NCBI GenBank assembly: GCA_910578115.1
Contig: CAJTPO010000015.1
Location: 45,235 to 102,810, forward strand
Origin: an uncultured Lachnospiraceae bacterium
Lineage (GTDB): Bacteria; Bacillota; Clostridia; Lachnospirales; Lachnospiraceae
Reading direction: 5' to 3'
Length of the DNA stretch: 57,576 bases
Positions within the stretch are counted from its first letter, which is position 1, and each line of letters starts with the position of its first letter. This document shows, one piece after another, positions 25,239 to 34,645 of the stretch. The translations under genes and the position numbers were made by a program. The notes below the pieces were generated by a model that saw nothing but the letters and a program-made list of their open reading frames with translations, had not been told where the DNA came from and searched no databases.

Positions 25239-27287
25239 CTGCAACGCCGCATCTGTACTGCAATTACCGATATAAGCAATATACCTGATATCCTCTGTCA
25301 CGAATGCATCTTTTTCCTCATCGAAATATGCCATGGCATCTTTGGAAACGCTTAAGGAAACGACCGTCTCCTCACCGGGAGCCAGTTCTACACGCACAAA
25401 ATCTTTCAGAACTTTTACCGGTCTGTCTACCTTGCTTCCCTCACATCCCACATAGAGCTGTACGACCTCTGCCCCCTTGACCGTACCCGTATTCTTAAGC
25501 GTCACACTAAACTTTGCCGTATCGGCAAATACCTCTGCCCTGGGCCTGTCAAATGCAAATTCCGTATAGGAAAGACCATATCCGAAAGGATAGAGCACCT
25601 TCCTGCCTTCCTTCTCCATCTTGCAGTAACCATGATAATACTCATATTCGATCTCATCACAATCCGGATCAAAATACGGATAATCCTCTTCGCTGTATGC
25701 CACGGTATAAGGCAGCTTCCCGCTGGGACATACGTCTCCGAACAGAATATCCGCCAGAGCATTACCGCCCTCCATGCCGCTGTAGAAAGAGAAAATCACC
25801 GCCGGAACATCCTTCTCCCACTCGTCGATCAGGATCGCACTGCTGCCCACGATGGATACAATCGTATTCTTACAAAGTCCTTTTACCCCTTCGATCAGAT
25901 CGATATCCCTCTGGTGCAGGCGCATGGAAACACGGTCGCCGCCCATAATCTCAATATCGCTTCTGTCCGCCAGGAACTCTCCCTCATCGCTGTGTATATA
26001 CCCCGCCACAATCACGACTGCATCCGCATCCGCGGCAAGCTTCCTCGCCTGCTCAATGTCTTTACCATCATGATAGACAATCTGTGCCCTGGGCATTTTC
26101 TTCATCAGACCCTTAAAAGGCGTTATCGTATAATACGGATGCACTTTACTGGATCCATGGTCGCCAATGTTCTCGATGTCGCCAAGCACGCCGAGCACCA
26201 CGATCCTGTCCGTTGTTTTCTTGTCAAGAGGAAGCACCTTCCCTTCATTTTTCAGAAGCACCATGGACTCCTGTGCAGCCCTCTTAGCCACTGCTATATG
26301 CTTATCACAGGCCAGAACATCCTCTCCATAGGCCTGTGGGTCTTTTCTCGTCTCATAATAAAGGATCGTCCTTAAGATATAGCCTACCGCCTCATCCAGA
26401 TCCGCCATCTCCAACCGGCCATCCTCGAGCGCTTTCGGCAGATCTTCTATATAGTGGCAGAAGCAGGGCATCTCTATGTTCATGCCGCCTTTGACACCCT
26501 TCACGCCGTCATGAACAGCCCACAGGAAGTCTGATAACGTGAAGCCGTCAAAGCCCCATTTATCCCGCAGGATGTCCCGCAGAAGATAACTGCTTTCCGA
26601 CGCCTGTTCGCCAAGTACCTTATTGTATGCACCCATCACCGATGCTGCCCCTTCCTCGATGCAGCGTTTGAAATGCGGAAGGAATACCTCGTGCAGCGCC
26701 CTCCTGGAAATCTGCACATCTGCCTTAAAGCGCGCATTCTCAATGCTGTTTAATGCAAAATGCTTAATGCAGGCCATAACGTTCTGACTCTGCACGCCTC
26801 TTGTCAGCGCAGCGCCCATCTCTCCCAGATGATACTGATCCTCACCGTAGCACTCCTGTGCACGCCCCCATCTCGGATTTCTGGGAAGATTGATGCATAC
26901 CCCGCCGAAATAATTGCCGCCCACGGCTCTTACTTCCGCACCGATCGCCCTGCCGATCTCCTCTTCCAACTCCCGGTCAAAGGTGGCACCCCTTGCCATC
27001 GATACCGGGAAACAGGTGGCGGATCCCGCAACCACGCCGCGCGGTCCATCTACGAACCGTACATTAGGCAGTCCCAGCCGCTCCACAGCCATCGTCGGAT
27101 AAGGCCTCACATTGTAGTGCTCCAGCACAAACAGATCATCCAGAAGCTTCTGCTCTGTTTCCTGCCCGGACATGATTCCGATCTTCTCCTCCACGGTCAG
27201 TTTGGCAGTCACTTCCTCCACAAAGGCCCTGATCACTTCCTTACTGCAGTTCTCCGTTAATTTTGTGTTCTTTACTACATCCCTCAT
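25218..27287 (-). CDS. Glycoside hydrolase family 3 (beta-glucosidase-like)
   Basis: 689 residues without a signal peptide, so cytosolic. The GH3 TIM barrel shows VRFVDGPRGV, NLPRNPRWGRAQECYGED, ACIKHFALNSIEN and the nucleophile aspartate in FTLSDFLWAVHD (most members have SDW here). The second alpha/beta domain follows (QESMVLLKNEGKVLPL). A C-terminal fibronectin-like domain (KVSVTLKNTGTVKGAEVVQLYV-like region) ends the protein. It likely cleaves imported beta-glucosides or related oligosaccharides, but the sugar cannot be told. The ribosome site is AAGGAGAACGGT. It is transcribed alone from a good vegetative promoter. Confidence 0.93.
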   Translation of the reverse strand: MRDVVKNTKLTENCSKEVIRAFVEEVTAKLTVEEKIGIMSGQETEQKLLDDLFVLEHYNVRPYPTMAVERLGLPNVRFVDGPRGVVAGSATCFPVSMARGATFDRELEEEIGRAIGAEVRAVGGNYFGGVCINLPRNPRWGRAQECYGEDQYHLGEMGAALTRGVQSQNVMACIKHFALNSIENARFKADVQISRRALHEVFLPHFKRCIEEGAASVMGAYNKVLGEQASESSYLLRDILRDKWGFDGFTLSDFLWAVHDGVKGVKGGMNIEMPCFCHYIEDLPKALEDGRLEMADLDEAVGYILRTILYYETRKDPQAYGEDVLACDKHIAVAKRAAQESMVLLKNEGKVLPLDKKTTDRIVVLGVLGDIENIGDHGSSKVHPYYTITPFKGLMKKMPRAQIVYHDGKDIEQARKLAADADAVVIVAGYIHSDEGEFLADRSDIEIMGGDRVSMRLHQRDIDLIEGVKGLCKNTIVSIVGSSAILIDEWEKDVPAVIFSFYSGMEGGNALADILFGDVCPSGKLPYTVAYSEEDYPYFDPDCDEIEYEYYHGYCKMEKEGRKVLYPFGYGLSYTEFAFDRPRAEVFADTAKFSVTLKNTGTVKGAEVVQLYVGCEGSKVDRPVKVLKDFVRVELAPGEETVVSLSVSKDAMAYFDEEKDAFVTEDIRYIAYIGNCSTDAALQKVEFTF

Positions 27288-27365
27288 ACCGTTCTCCTTT
27301 CATCCCCTCCTGCCTGTAAAGCCATAAGATATATGCTGTCAGACAGTTATTCTTCTCCTGCTTAT

Positions 27366-27394
27366 ATTTTAGGAAACCTAACGAAAAATGACAA
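27366..27394 (-). promoter_or_regulatory. Sigma-A promoter of the GH3 gene
   Basis: Minus-strand TTGTCA (27394-27389), 17-base spacer, TAAAAT (27371-27366), about 80 bases before the start codon. Confidence 0.7.
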
Positions 27395-27397
27395 GCC

Positions 27398-29866
27398 TTA
27401 CCCCAAACTTTTCTTTATCTTGCGAAATACGGCATTCGGACTTCTTGTAAATTCCGCAACCGTATATCTCTCAACCAATTTATGATCCCGGTATACATGA
27501 ATCTCATCTTTTTCAAACAGAACCGTCGCCTTATTGAATTTAAAACCCAAATCGTTGCTCTCATCATCAATCTCCGGATTCTTCACTGCCCGTTTCAGTT
27601 CCGTATAAAGTCGATACTCCTCCTCCGACCGCAGCAGCAACTCCGGGTATTCAGCGCTGTGCTCCAGCAAAAACAGATTCGTCAGGCATCTTACCTGCCC
27701 AAACTCCTTAGGAGCTACGACACGCTCTAACCGCTTCCACTCTTTTACCTCCAGCAGGTAGTACTCCTCCGAAGAATTTTTCGGCAGTTCACGGATCTGG
27801 TTTCTTTTTACCGGAATACACTTCGTCACCACACCGTAATAGCGGATTCCCGCCTCCGGCCCAAAGAAATTTTTCGACTGGTATATGGCCACATAATGGA
27901 TTGGAAAAGCAGATTCCGGAAGCTGACTTGCCGGAATATGATAAAAGTTATGCCGCAATGCCACATCCAACTGTGCTTTACTCCTCAAACTTCCTACCAA
28001 TACATCCCGATTCTCCCAATCCACTTTCATGAGTTTTTCTTCAATTCCTCTTGGCAGAGTCGCTCTCTCAAATGCAGAATCCGGCGAATCGGCAATCAAT
28101 TCCTCCAACATCTGCGCCACCAATTCTGTGGCTGACGGCAGGAAGGGCAAGCCACCAATGTTAACTTCTTCAATACTTCTATAAAATCGATGAGTTTTAT
28201 ACCTTTCCAGATCAGAATAGGGAAACAGCACATAGGCTCCAAACATAGTCCGCTCATAAGGAGACGCCCCGTTCTGATAGACAATCGCATCCCGGTAACG
28301 GTGCATCGTATTGATATCGTCTACCTCCGGTCCTGGACTTTGGGAAATCGCCGTATAATAATCCGTTCCCGGAAGCGCCGGATTCATTCTGTATTTCGCA
28401 TCGAATACATATTCATACTGCCTGTTTTGCTTAAATCCTGAGCGTTTTCTCAAGGAGAGCACATTGTCGGGTCTTTGTGCAACAGTAGGACTTCCCGCAG
28501 TCTTTGGATTGTAGGAAAGCGTAATGATATCCCCATTTTCAGTATTCTCATACTTCACCTCGGACCCCTGCCCTTTTACCAGTGATACAAACAGTCCGTT
28601 CCCCTGTATCTTAATAATATCCTGAGAAATCATCTTATAGCGGTCTTTCATCATACTGTTCAATTTAATAAAGCACCAATATTCATACAAAACCGCCAGA
28701 TCTTTGACAGAAATATGGAAGACATCCCCCGTAGCAGAAAGTCCACGCAATAGCATCAAATAATATTTATACAAATCCCGATATCCTGACGCCATAGAAA
28801 AGACAAGCGACATCCCCGCATCTGCCTCTTTTTCCTCAATCCCCATGAAAAAAGCCGTATGCATACGCCGCCTGCACGCGCAGATCATACCGTCGATTTC
28901 CTCTACGACTGCCGGATCCTTCGCCCTTTGAAGTTTTAAATAATTTCTCTTAAAATCTTCCAGCTTCTTGATCGTTGTGCGCAATATAAATTTGGACATG
29001 CGGTTCTCTTTGGTATCATAGGTTACCTGTTTTCGTACGCCAAGTACCCGATCAACCATAATTCGACTGCCCGATTTCGTCACATGGTCGGGGTGTTTCT
29101 CCAACCAGCGACAGCCGCTTGCATCCATTCGTTTCACTTTATGCTCCGGAAGTACCTCTCTGCGGGTCTCCAATAGATGATGCGGACAGGCCAAAATCAT
29201 ATCAACCGCTTTCAGAAAATCTCCAAAAATCTTACGAATTACCGCAAAAAACTCGACCGGACTGCTTGAAACACTGTTCCCTTGTCGATAGCCAAGATAC
29301 GTTGTTTTCAAAAAGTCAAAGATTACATTGTAAACCTCCGCCGTCACATCGGCTACAATCGCCTGATAGTCCTCTTTGTAACTGATTTTAGAAGGATACA
29401 CTTCTACCACAAGTCTGAGATACTCCGTGCCATTGATTTGAATTACAAAATCTGAAAAACCAATCTCATTGCCAAAGTTAATCACACCCGATAAGATATT
29501 GTATTTTCGACTGGCCCTCGTAACCTTCTTACGAATATTTATGTTATCATGCCAAAAGGTAACCTCATCCTCTTCTGCACCAGCTTCAATTACGATTTCG
29601 TAATTCTGTTGTTCATAGAACAGCGGCTTTGTCTTGTAAATACCGCTGTTATCACCCTCTATAGGAAAAAGTGCACCACTGCTATCCTGCAAAGTGAGCG
29701 CAAAGGTATCCCGGCAAAACACCTTCATAACCGCTTCTGGGGCATCATAAGAAGCCCTCTCAAATTTAGGATGGGTTCCGCGGCCTTTTATCATAATATT
29801 GACTTTCTTCGTCTGAATATAACATAATTCATCAGAGCCAATAGGAAGTAAATCCATCCTCTTCAT
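27398..29866 (-). CDS. DUF2357/PD-(D/E)XK nuclease, McrC-like partner
   Basis: 822 residues. The N-terminal region matches DUF2357 (NILSGVINFGNEIGFSDF with the surrounding beta-rich part). The C-terminal nuclease carries YEYVFDAKYRMN, the D-x-K pair of a PD-(D/E)XK fold, and the motif VDDINTMHRYRDAI. Such proteins take the place of McrC as the nuclease of McrB-like GTPases. The gene overlaps the McrB-like gene by 35 bases, so they form one system, probably type IV-like restriction of modified DNA. Two starts (29866 and 29857) are possible, and AAGGAG lies close to the first. Confidence 0.85.
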   Translation of the reverse strand: MKRMDLLPIGSDELCYIQTKKVNIMIKGRGTHPKFERASYDAPEAVMKVFCRDTFALTLQDSSGALFPIEGDNSGIYKTKPLFYEQQNYEIVIEAGAEEDEVTFWHDNINIRKKVTRASRKYNILSGVINFGNEIGFSDFVIQINGTEYLRLVVEVYPSKISYKEDYQAIVADVTAEVYNVIFDFLKTTYLGYRQGNSVSSSPVEFFAVIRKIFGDFLKAVDMILACPHHLLETRREVLPEHKVKRMDASGCRWLEKHPDHVTKSGSRIMVDRVLGVRKQVTYDTKENRMSKFILRTTIKKLEDFKRNYLKLQRAKDPAVVEEIDGMICACRRRMHTAFFMGIEEKEADAGMSLVFSMASGYRDLYKYYLMLLRGLSATGDVFHISVKDLAVLYEYWCFIKLNSMMKDRYKMISQDIIKIQGNGLFVSLVKGQGSEVKYENTENGDIITLSYNPKTAGSPTVAQRPDNVLSLRKRSGFKQNRQYEYVFDAKYRMNPALPGTDYYTAISQSPGPEVDDINTMHRYRDAIVYQNGASPYERTMFGAYVLFPYSDLERYKTHRFYRSIEEVNIGGLPFLPSATELVAQMLEELIADSPDSAFERATLPRGIEEKLMKVDWENRDVLVGSLRSKAQLDVALRHNFYHIPASQLPESAFPIHYVAIYQSKNFFGPEAGIRYYGVVTKCIPVKRNQIRELPKNSSEEYYLLEVKEWKRLERVVAPKEFGQVRCLTNLFLLEHSAEYPELLLRSEEEYRLYTELKRAVKNPEIDDESNDLGFKFNKATVLFEKDEIHVYRDHKLVERYTVAEFTRSPNAVFRKIKKSLG

Positions 29867-31601
29867 ATCTCCTTATCATAAATGCAATCTTTTCTGCACT
29901 TTTCCGGTATCGGCTATTACTATCCGAAGCCAAAGACATGATATTTTTTACCAAATCCGACTGTTCCGGCTGAATACCTGCATGATTCCCGACACAAACT
30001 TTGAATAAAGCAAGCAACATTTCCTTAATAGCTATGCTGCTACCTTGAATACGCGGTAGAATTTTCTGCAGAATTTCATTGTCCATTGCCTCATCATCTG
30101 TTAACAACCCACCAGCCTTCTTATTATTAAGCAGATAAAAGACAATCTCATCTCTGACCCGATACCCTACATGCGCATTGGCAGATTGTAGAATTTTGTT
30201 GATTTTCTGGAGTTCCAAGCAATACTGTCCTACGGTCTCCGCTTCCCCGATACAATCCTTTTGCAGGATCAGGTATTCTGTCCTCAAAAATGTGTTGTCT
30301 GTTTGTACCGGCTCAGCCGCTATGTTTACGGGCTCTTTGGCAAATGGAGATTCTAAATCCACAAAAGAAAATTCTATAGTATTGGCCCGGTCCAGAACCT
30401 TCTTGCTAAACGGGAAGGTCGTCTCATCCATATTTACCGTACCTACAATATAAAGGTTCTCGGATAGCTGCATCCCCGCATATTTCTGATCACACTCCCT
30501 GCTGCCACATTGTGCAGCCGACATAAGCGGTACAGTTACAATTCTGCCCTCCGCATCAAAATCACGGCTTTCAATCACCGATAAAATGTCACTCATGTAG
30601 TATTCTACTCTGGCTAGATTCATCTCGTCCAGGCAGAGAATATAAGGCTTGTCCCTGTTTTCAGATGCATCGAAAACAAATTCTGTGATTGCCCCAGGAA
30701 CAAATTCCCCGTTCAGATTAATATGACCAAACAAATCCGAGGAGTCCGACCAATCCGGCCTTACAGGCACCATCTTGTATACCGCACCTATGGCCTGGGC
30801 AAATAGCTGTACAAGCCTGGTCTTACCCGTCCCACTTGTTCCCGCAAGAATGACAAACGGCTTCGATTTCAGACTCAAATAAAAGTTTTCTACCAGACCG
30901 TCACTATATTGAAAGCCTCTTGCGGCAATATAGGTCTTAATTCTGGCAACCACATCCTTCGTCTCCAACTGTTCCTCACCTCCTCGCGGTAAATTACTCG
31001 AACTTTCATCCGGCTTCTCACCGGCGTATTCCTTATAGATGATCATCATTTTCTCAAGATCATCACACAGCTCTTTCTCTTCCGGCACCGAACCTTTGCT
31101 GTATTTCTTATAAAAAATCGTTCCTTTTTGATACATTTCGGCAAGCTCTGTCAAACCGTCTCCGAGATTAATATTCTCGTCCGTAGAAAACCCTCTGCTG
31201 TCTATTTTTCCGGCAAGTTCTTTTGCCTTTCTGCGCATAATTTCTATGGTTTCTTTCTTGGAGTTATTCTTCCTGATCTCTGTACAGCCTTGATTTAGAG
31301 TCAGGTATAGAGAATTGCCATCTTTGGAAAGCAGATATACGATGTAAACACCTTTGGTAGCCGTTGTCGTGATTTTCCTGTTGAAGATACAGATCCATGG
31401 AACCATGGCCCAATTACCCTGCCCAACACTTCCTGTAATCAAATATGCCTGACGGTCTACCAGACCAGTTTGATAAATAGATTCCGGAGCATCATTTCGG
31501 AGATAGACACCCAGAGGATGACCGGCAAAGGGACGCTGCTTGGCGGGGATGTAGTCAGTTAGGAAGCGGGTGATGATGGGGTGTAACAATGTACTGTTCA
31601 T
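29832..31601 (-). CDS. McrB-like ATPase/GTPase with DUF3578 N-terminus
   Basis: 589 residues. Residues 1-160 match the MrcB/DUF3578 domain (RPFAGHPLGVYLRNDAPESI and GSVGQGNWAMVPWICIFN), thought to sense target DNA. An AAA+ motor follows with Walker A GTSGTGKTRL (about 254-263), Walker B ILCLDEMNLARVEYY, and the McrB-specific VGTVNMDETTFPFSKKVLDRA. The start at 31601 is set by GGAGGTAAAT; the longer frame runs through a hairpin cluster. It is paired with the DUF2357 nuclease downstream. The predicted role is defence against modified foreign DNA. Confidence 0.9.
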   Translation of the reverse strand: MNSTLLHPIITRFLTDYIPAKQRPFAGHPLGVYLRNDAPESIYQTGLVDRQAYLITGSVGQGNWAMVPWICIFNRKITTTATKGVYIVYLLSKDGNSLYLTLNQGCTEIRKNNSKKETIEIMRRKAKELAGKIDSRGFSTDENINLGDGLTELAEMYQKGTIFYKKYSKGSVPEEKELCDDLEKMMIIYKEYAGEKPDESSSNLPRGGEEQLETKDVVARIKTYIAARGFQYSDGLVENFYLSLKSKPFVILAGTSGTGKTRLVQLFAQAIGAVYKMVPVRPDWSDSSDLFGHINLNGEFVPGAITEFVFDASENRDKPYILCLDEMNLARVEYYMSDILSVIESRDFDAEGRIVTVPLMSAAQCGSRECDQKYAGMQLSENLYIVGTVNMDETTFPFSKKVLDRANTIEFSFVDLESPFAKEPVNIAAEPVQTDNTFLRTEYLILQKDCIGEAETVGQYCLELQKINKILQSANAHVGYRVRDEIVFYLLNNKKAGGLLTDDEAMDNEILQKILPRIQGSSIAIKEMLLALFKVCVGNHAGIQPEQSDLVKNIMSLASDSNSRYRKSAEKIAFMIRRYEEDGFTSYWL

Positions 31602-31640
31602 ATTTACCTCCATGCCGAAGCAGTCTTTTGCGAAGGCTGC

Positions 31641-31735
31641 GAGCCAAATCTCAAATTTGGCTCTGCAATCCCGAGTTTGTGGCTCCGGCACAAACTCGCA
31701 GTTGAAAAATCAGCATATCAGTGTGATTTTTCAAC
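31641..31735. repeat. Three consecutive perfect hairpins upstream of the McrB-like gene
   Basis: Perfect inverted repeats: GAGCCAAAT/ATTTGGCTC (31641-31663, 5-nt loop), CGAGTTTGTG/CACAAACTCG (31672-31698, 7-nt loop), GTTGAAAAATCA/TGATTTTTCAAC (31701-31735, 11-nt loop). A weaker fourth (GCAG/CTGC arms) lies at 31622-31640. None has a T-run, so they are not simple terminators. They occupy the leader of the restriction operon. Confidence 0.85.
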
Positions 31736-31797
31736 CTTTGACCTTTCTCTTTTGTAAACTATGCATTGTTATGTACATAACTATCATATTATCCATT

Positions 31798-32307
31798 TCA
31801 TACAGCTTTCAATGCTCTTTTGATTCTTAGTTCCAACTCTTTCTTTGGCAGCCGAATCTTTCCGCCATTATACTTCTGTAATCGGTTCAAACACTCAAAA
31901 TATTCTTCTTTTCCAATATAAACACCTTCGTACAACTGATCCAGAATTCCGATCGTTCCCATCACAGATATACCTTCCCTCTGCGCTGCCCTCCTGAGCG
32001 GTCCATCACCTGTCAACAAAGTGATTCTACGGCACTTGGCCATTGCCAACGCAACACCATCATAAACAGAAAGCTTTGGATAAGATTCCATATATATTTC
32101 AGCACAGAAAAACTCGTCTTCCTCCAATTCGGTCTCAACCAACCCCAATGCCAATAAATTCTCACTTAATCCTGCCGGTGATAATAGTTCGTCATGTATC
32201 GCATCTTCATTCATCAAATAAATATACGGCAGTCTAAAGGGCAGCTCTAGCTGTTCAATCATCATAAAATCCAGCCACACATTGGTATCGCTACTAATAT
32301 ATTCCAT
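31798..32307 (-). CDS. PIN-domain protein, likely toxin-type ribonuclease
   Basis: 169 residues. The start (MEYISSDTNVWLDF) supplies the first PIN aspartate, LSVYDGVALAMAKCR the second acidic site and LLTGDGPLRRAA the third, all in the usual order. The C-terminal KKELELRIKRAL is a basic helix. It overlaps the XRE-ImmA/IrrE gene by 14 bases, so the two are translated together. PIN proteins in such pairs are usually RNases held back by their partner. Antiphage or addiction function is inferred. Confidence 0.75.
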   Translation of the reverse strand: MEYISSDTNVWLDFMMIEQLELPFRLPYIYLMNEDAIHDELLSPAGLSENLLALGLVETELEEDEFFCAEIYMESYPKLSVYDGVALAMAKCRRITLLTGDGPLRRAAQREGISVMGTIGILDQLYEGVYIGKEEYFECLNRLQKYNGGKIRLPKKELELRIKRALKAV

Positions 32308-33352
32308 CCACAGCCCCCTCTTCTGAAAAACACTGCTCTGCTACAAACGAATAGGGCTGTTTCAATAATTCTGCGCCTTTCTGTATGGATATCTCACTCT
32401 CACTGACTGCACGGAATACCAACTGCATAAATAAACCTGGTTCTTCTTTCCGGATACGAGTTGGCTCATGCTTCTTCCATCCCGCCTGACCAGCTTGAAT
32501 ATAAAAATTTTTTGTCACATTGTCATTTACGATCCCACAGAGATTCGCACGCTTAACCAGAAGATACATGGAGATACCATATTCCTTGCACGTGAGGATC
32601 ATATCTTTCGTGATGGCCGTTCTTCTGATTCCCAACTCTCTTTTTGCATCAGGAACAGGAAAAAGGAAAGCTCCACTGATTGCAGTCGCCATCTTTTCGA
32701 TCTGTTTTTCCTCCATGTCATCCGGCCACTTAAATATAAAATGTGCCAGCTCATGTGCGATTGTGGATCTAATCCTCTCCGTACTCATTCGGCCATTCAC
32801 TATAATATACGGTCGTCCATTCACTGATCCATTCATTCCCGAGAATGCATCATTCTCAATCTCCATTACATAAATCAAAATGCCCTTGTTCTCCAGGAGA
32901 TCGACCAGATTCCCCACCGGTCCGAACTCTGAAATACGAAGATATTTACGCATTGCCATTGCATTTTCTTCAACATTGTCAGTTAACATCAGCCCATGAC
33001 AAACCGGTGCATCCGGCAGTACATCTCCTCCAAGAGCATCAATGACCGAATAGAACCTGCCCAAATATTCCTCAACAGATTCTTTTATATATTCCTGCTG
33101 TCTGATAGAAAGTTTACTGCTCTTCCTGAATTCCCCATGCGCAAATACAAGTTTCGTATTTCTATTGTTTAAAAAGTCGGTAGTTCTTACCCCCAATGCC
33201 TTTGCAAGTGCTCGGATCATATCTATACCCGGCTTTCTCTCTCCACTTTCGTAATAGCTAATCGTCATTGCGGATACCCCAACCATAGAGGCCAGCTGTT
33301 TCATGGACATACCATTTTTTAATCTATAAAATCTCAAATTTTTACTGAACAT
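32294..33352 (-). CDS. XRE regulator with ImmA/IrrE metallopeptidase domain
   Basis: 352 residues. An N-terminal HTH_3 (residues 5-60: MKQLASMVGVSAMTISYYES) is joined to a zinc peptidase of the ImmA/IrrE class, with HELAH at residues 200-204 and a downstream helix with E215-type acidic residues. Proteins of this build act as antitoxins or as cleavable repressors. Its partner is the overlapping PIN protein. The ribosome site is GGAGGCGGTGAA. The pair may autoregulate, but I could not identify an operator with confidence. Confidence 0.88.
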   Translation of the reverse strand: MFSKNLRFYRLKNGMSMKQLASMVGVSAMTISYYESGERKPGIDMIRALAKALGVRTTDFLNNRNTKLVFAHGEFRKSSKLSIRQQEYIKESVEEYLGRFYSVIDALGGDVLPDAPVCHGLMLTDNVEENAMAMRKYLRISEFGPVGNLVDLLENKGILIYVMEIENDAFSGMNGSVNGRPYIIVNGRMSTERIRSTIAHELAHFIFKWPDDMEEKQIEKMATAISGAFLFPVPDAKRELGIRRTAITKDMILTCKEYGISMYLLVKRANLCGIVNDNVTKNFYIQAGQAGWKKHEPTRIRKEEPGLFMQLVFRAVSESEISIQKGAELLKQPYSFVAEQCFSEEGAVDGIY

Positions 33353-33466
33353 TTCACCGCCTCCTTCTGTTTATATTTTAACATTTTTGACAGAAAAGTA
33401 AACAAACAAAAAGACATATCCTGCTAAATTTTTCACAGGTTATGCCTTGTATAATCTCACACTATT

Positions 33467-34645
33467 TTATATCCGCTCCCAGATCTCATATCCCTGCCTT
33501 CTGGCCGAATCATACACCGGACGCATATTCTTCATCAGAATATTATAAAATTCCTCTTTTGAGTTTCCTTTACGGTACAGCTCCTGGCCGGCCCAGATAG
33601 AATGCAGATTATCTCTGTAACACGCTTTAAATAATCCGTAAATCCCTTCTTTACTGTGTATGATTTCATACATCATATATTGGTTGGAGGCGAATCTGCC
33701 AAAGAACGGATCCCACTTAGGAAGTTTATTGCTCTTAGCAGAATTCAAAGAGGAATCCATCGGCATTAGATTCCAGAGCTCATCGTTCATCACAAAGGAC
33801 CACGGGATAAAATGATCCACATCATATTGCTTCGGCACTACCGGATCGCCTGTAAATACATCTCTCACTTCACCTAAATCCAAGATCCCCTCCCAGAGTT
33901 TACGCACTCTGTTCAATTTCCGCATCTTCTCATCCATAGGCGCCAGCTTATAGATCAGACCCGGGATTTCCGGATTATTATTTTGAAGCCATTTTACTTT
34001 TTCATACTGGATCCAGCCAAGTATCGAGACCGTATGATCCTGAATCATTTTGATCCAGGAAGTATTAAAATAGACTTCTTTTTTCAGCCGGCTTCCGGAA
34101 CCCAGCGTATAAGGCAGTGGCGTTATCGCCTGATCAATACGCTCAATATATGCCGTCATCCTTACAACACTTCCCCATTCTGCAGGCTCGATGCTTTTGC
34201 GGAAAAACCCGGCCAGAGCGCGGTACGGCACCATATTGGTAAGCTGCTCTTTGTATTTCTTCAATTCGGCATTATAATTTTTTATCTCGTTTTTGATTTC
34301 AACTTTTGATGCATTCGCCGGAAGTTTACTCAATTCAGACAGATAGAGGATCGCTCTTTCCAGCCCGTCTCTCACATTACCATCGCTTTGCATCCCGCTT
34401 AAATGAATATGAAATTCCCTCACAGAATACCAGGCATTGGCTATCATCTCATCTATAATCTCGTCGAATGTGGTTTCTGTTCTATTTTCGGATATCAGTC
34501 CAACGATTGCCTCCAGCCAGTAGAATTTATAGCAATAAGACGGATCCTTCATCATCTGTGAAAATCCTTCGATATCCAGAGAACTGTAATATTTACCGTC
34601 AATATTCAGTGTATATCCTATTTCCGCAGGATTATATTGAGCCAT
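33467..34645 (-). CDS. HNH endonuclease
   Basis: 392 residues. The C-terminal third has a clear HNH core: KQYDVDHFIPWSF, then ELWNLMPMDSSLNSAKSNKLPKW, with DH and N-N-K residues in place. The N-terminal 240 residues are mostly helical and I do not recognise them. The gene overlaps a SAM methyltransferase gene by 28 bases. The pair sits in a defence-type island, so a restriction-like role is plausible. The methyltransferase is not of an obvious DNA-modifying class, so a classical restriction-modification system is not established. Confidence 0.8.
   Translation of the reverse strand: MAQYNPAEIGYTLNIDGKYYSSLDIEGFSQMMKDPSYCYKFYWLEAIVGLISENRTETTFDEIIDEMIANAWYSVREFHIHLSGMQSDGNVRDGLERAILYLSELSKLPANASKVEIKNEIKNYNAELKKYKEQLTNMVPYRALAGFFRKSIEPAEWGSVVRMTAYIERIDQAITPLPYTLGSGSRLKKEVYFNTSWIKMIQDHTVSILGWIQYEKVKWLQNNNPEIPGLIYKLAPMDEKMRKLNRVRKLWEGILDLGEVRDVFTGDPVVPKQYDVDHFIPWSFVMNDELWNLMPMDSSLNSAKSNKLPKWDPFFGRFASNQYMMYEIIHSKEGIYGLFKACYRDNLHSIWAGQELYRKGNSKEEFYNILMKNMRPVYDSARRQGYEIWERI

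Noticed and set aside
31641..31735. Hairpin row as rho-independent terminators
   Set aside because: None of the three stems is followed by a T-run on either strand in the right place, except the AT-rich arm of the third, which is part of the stem.
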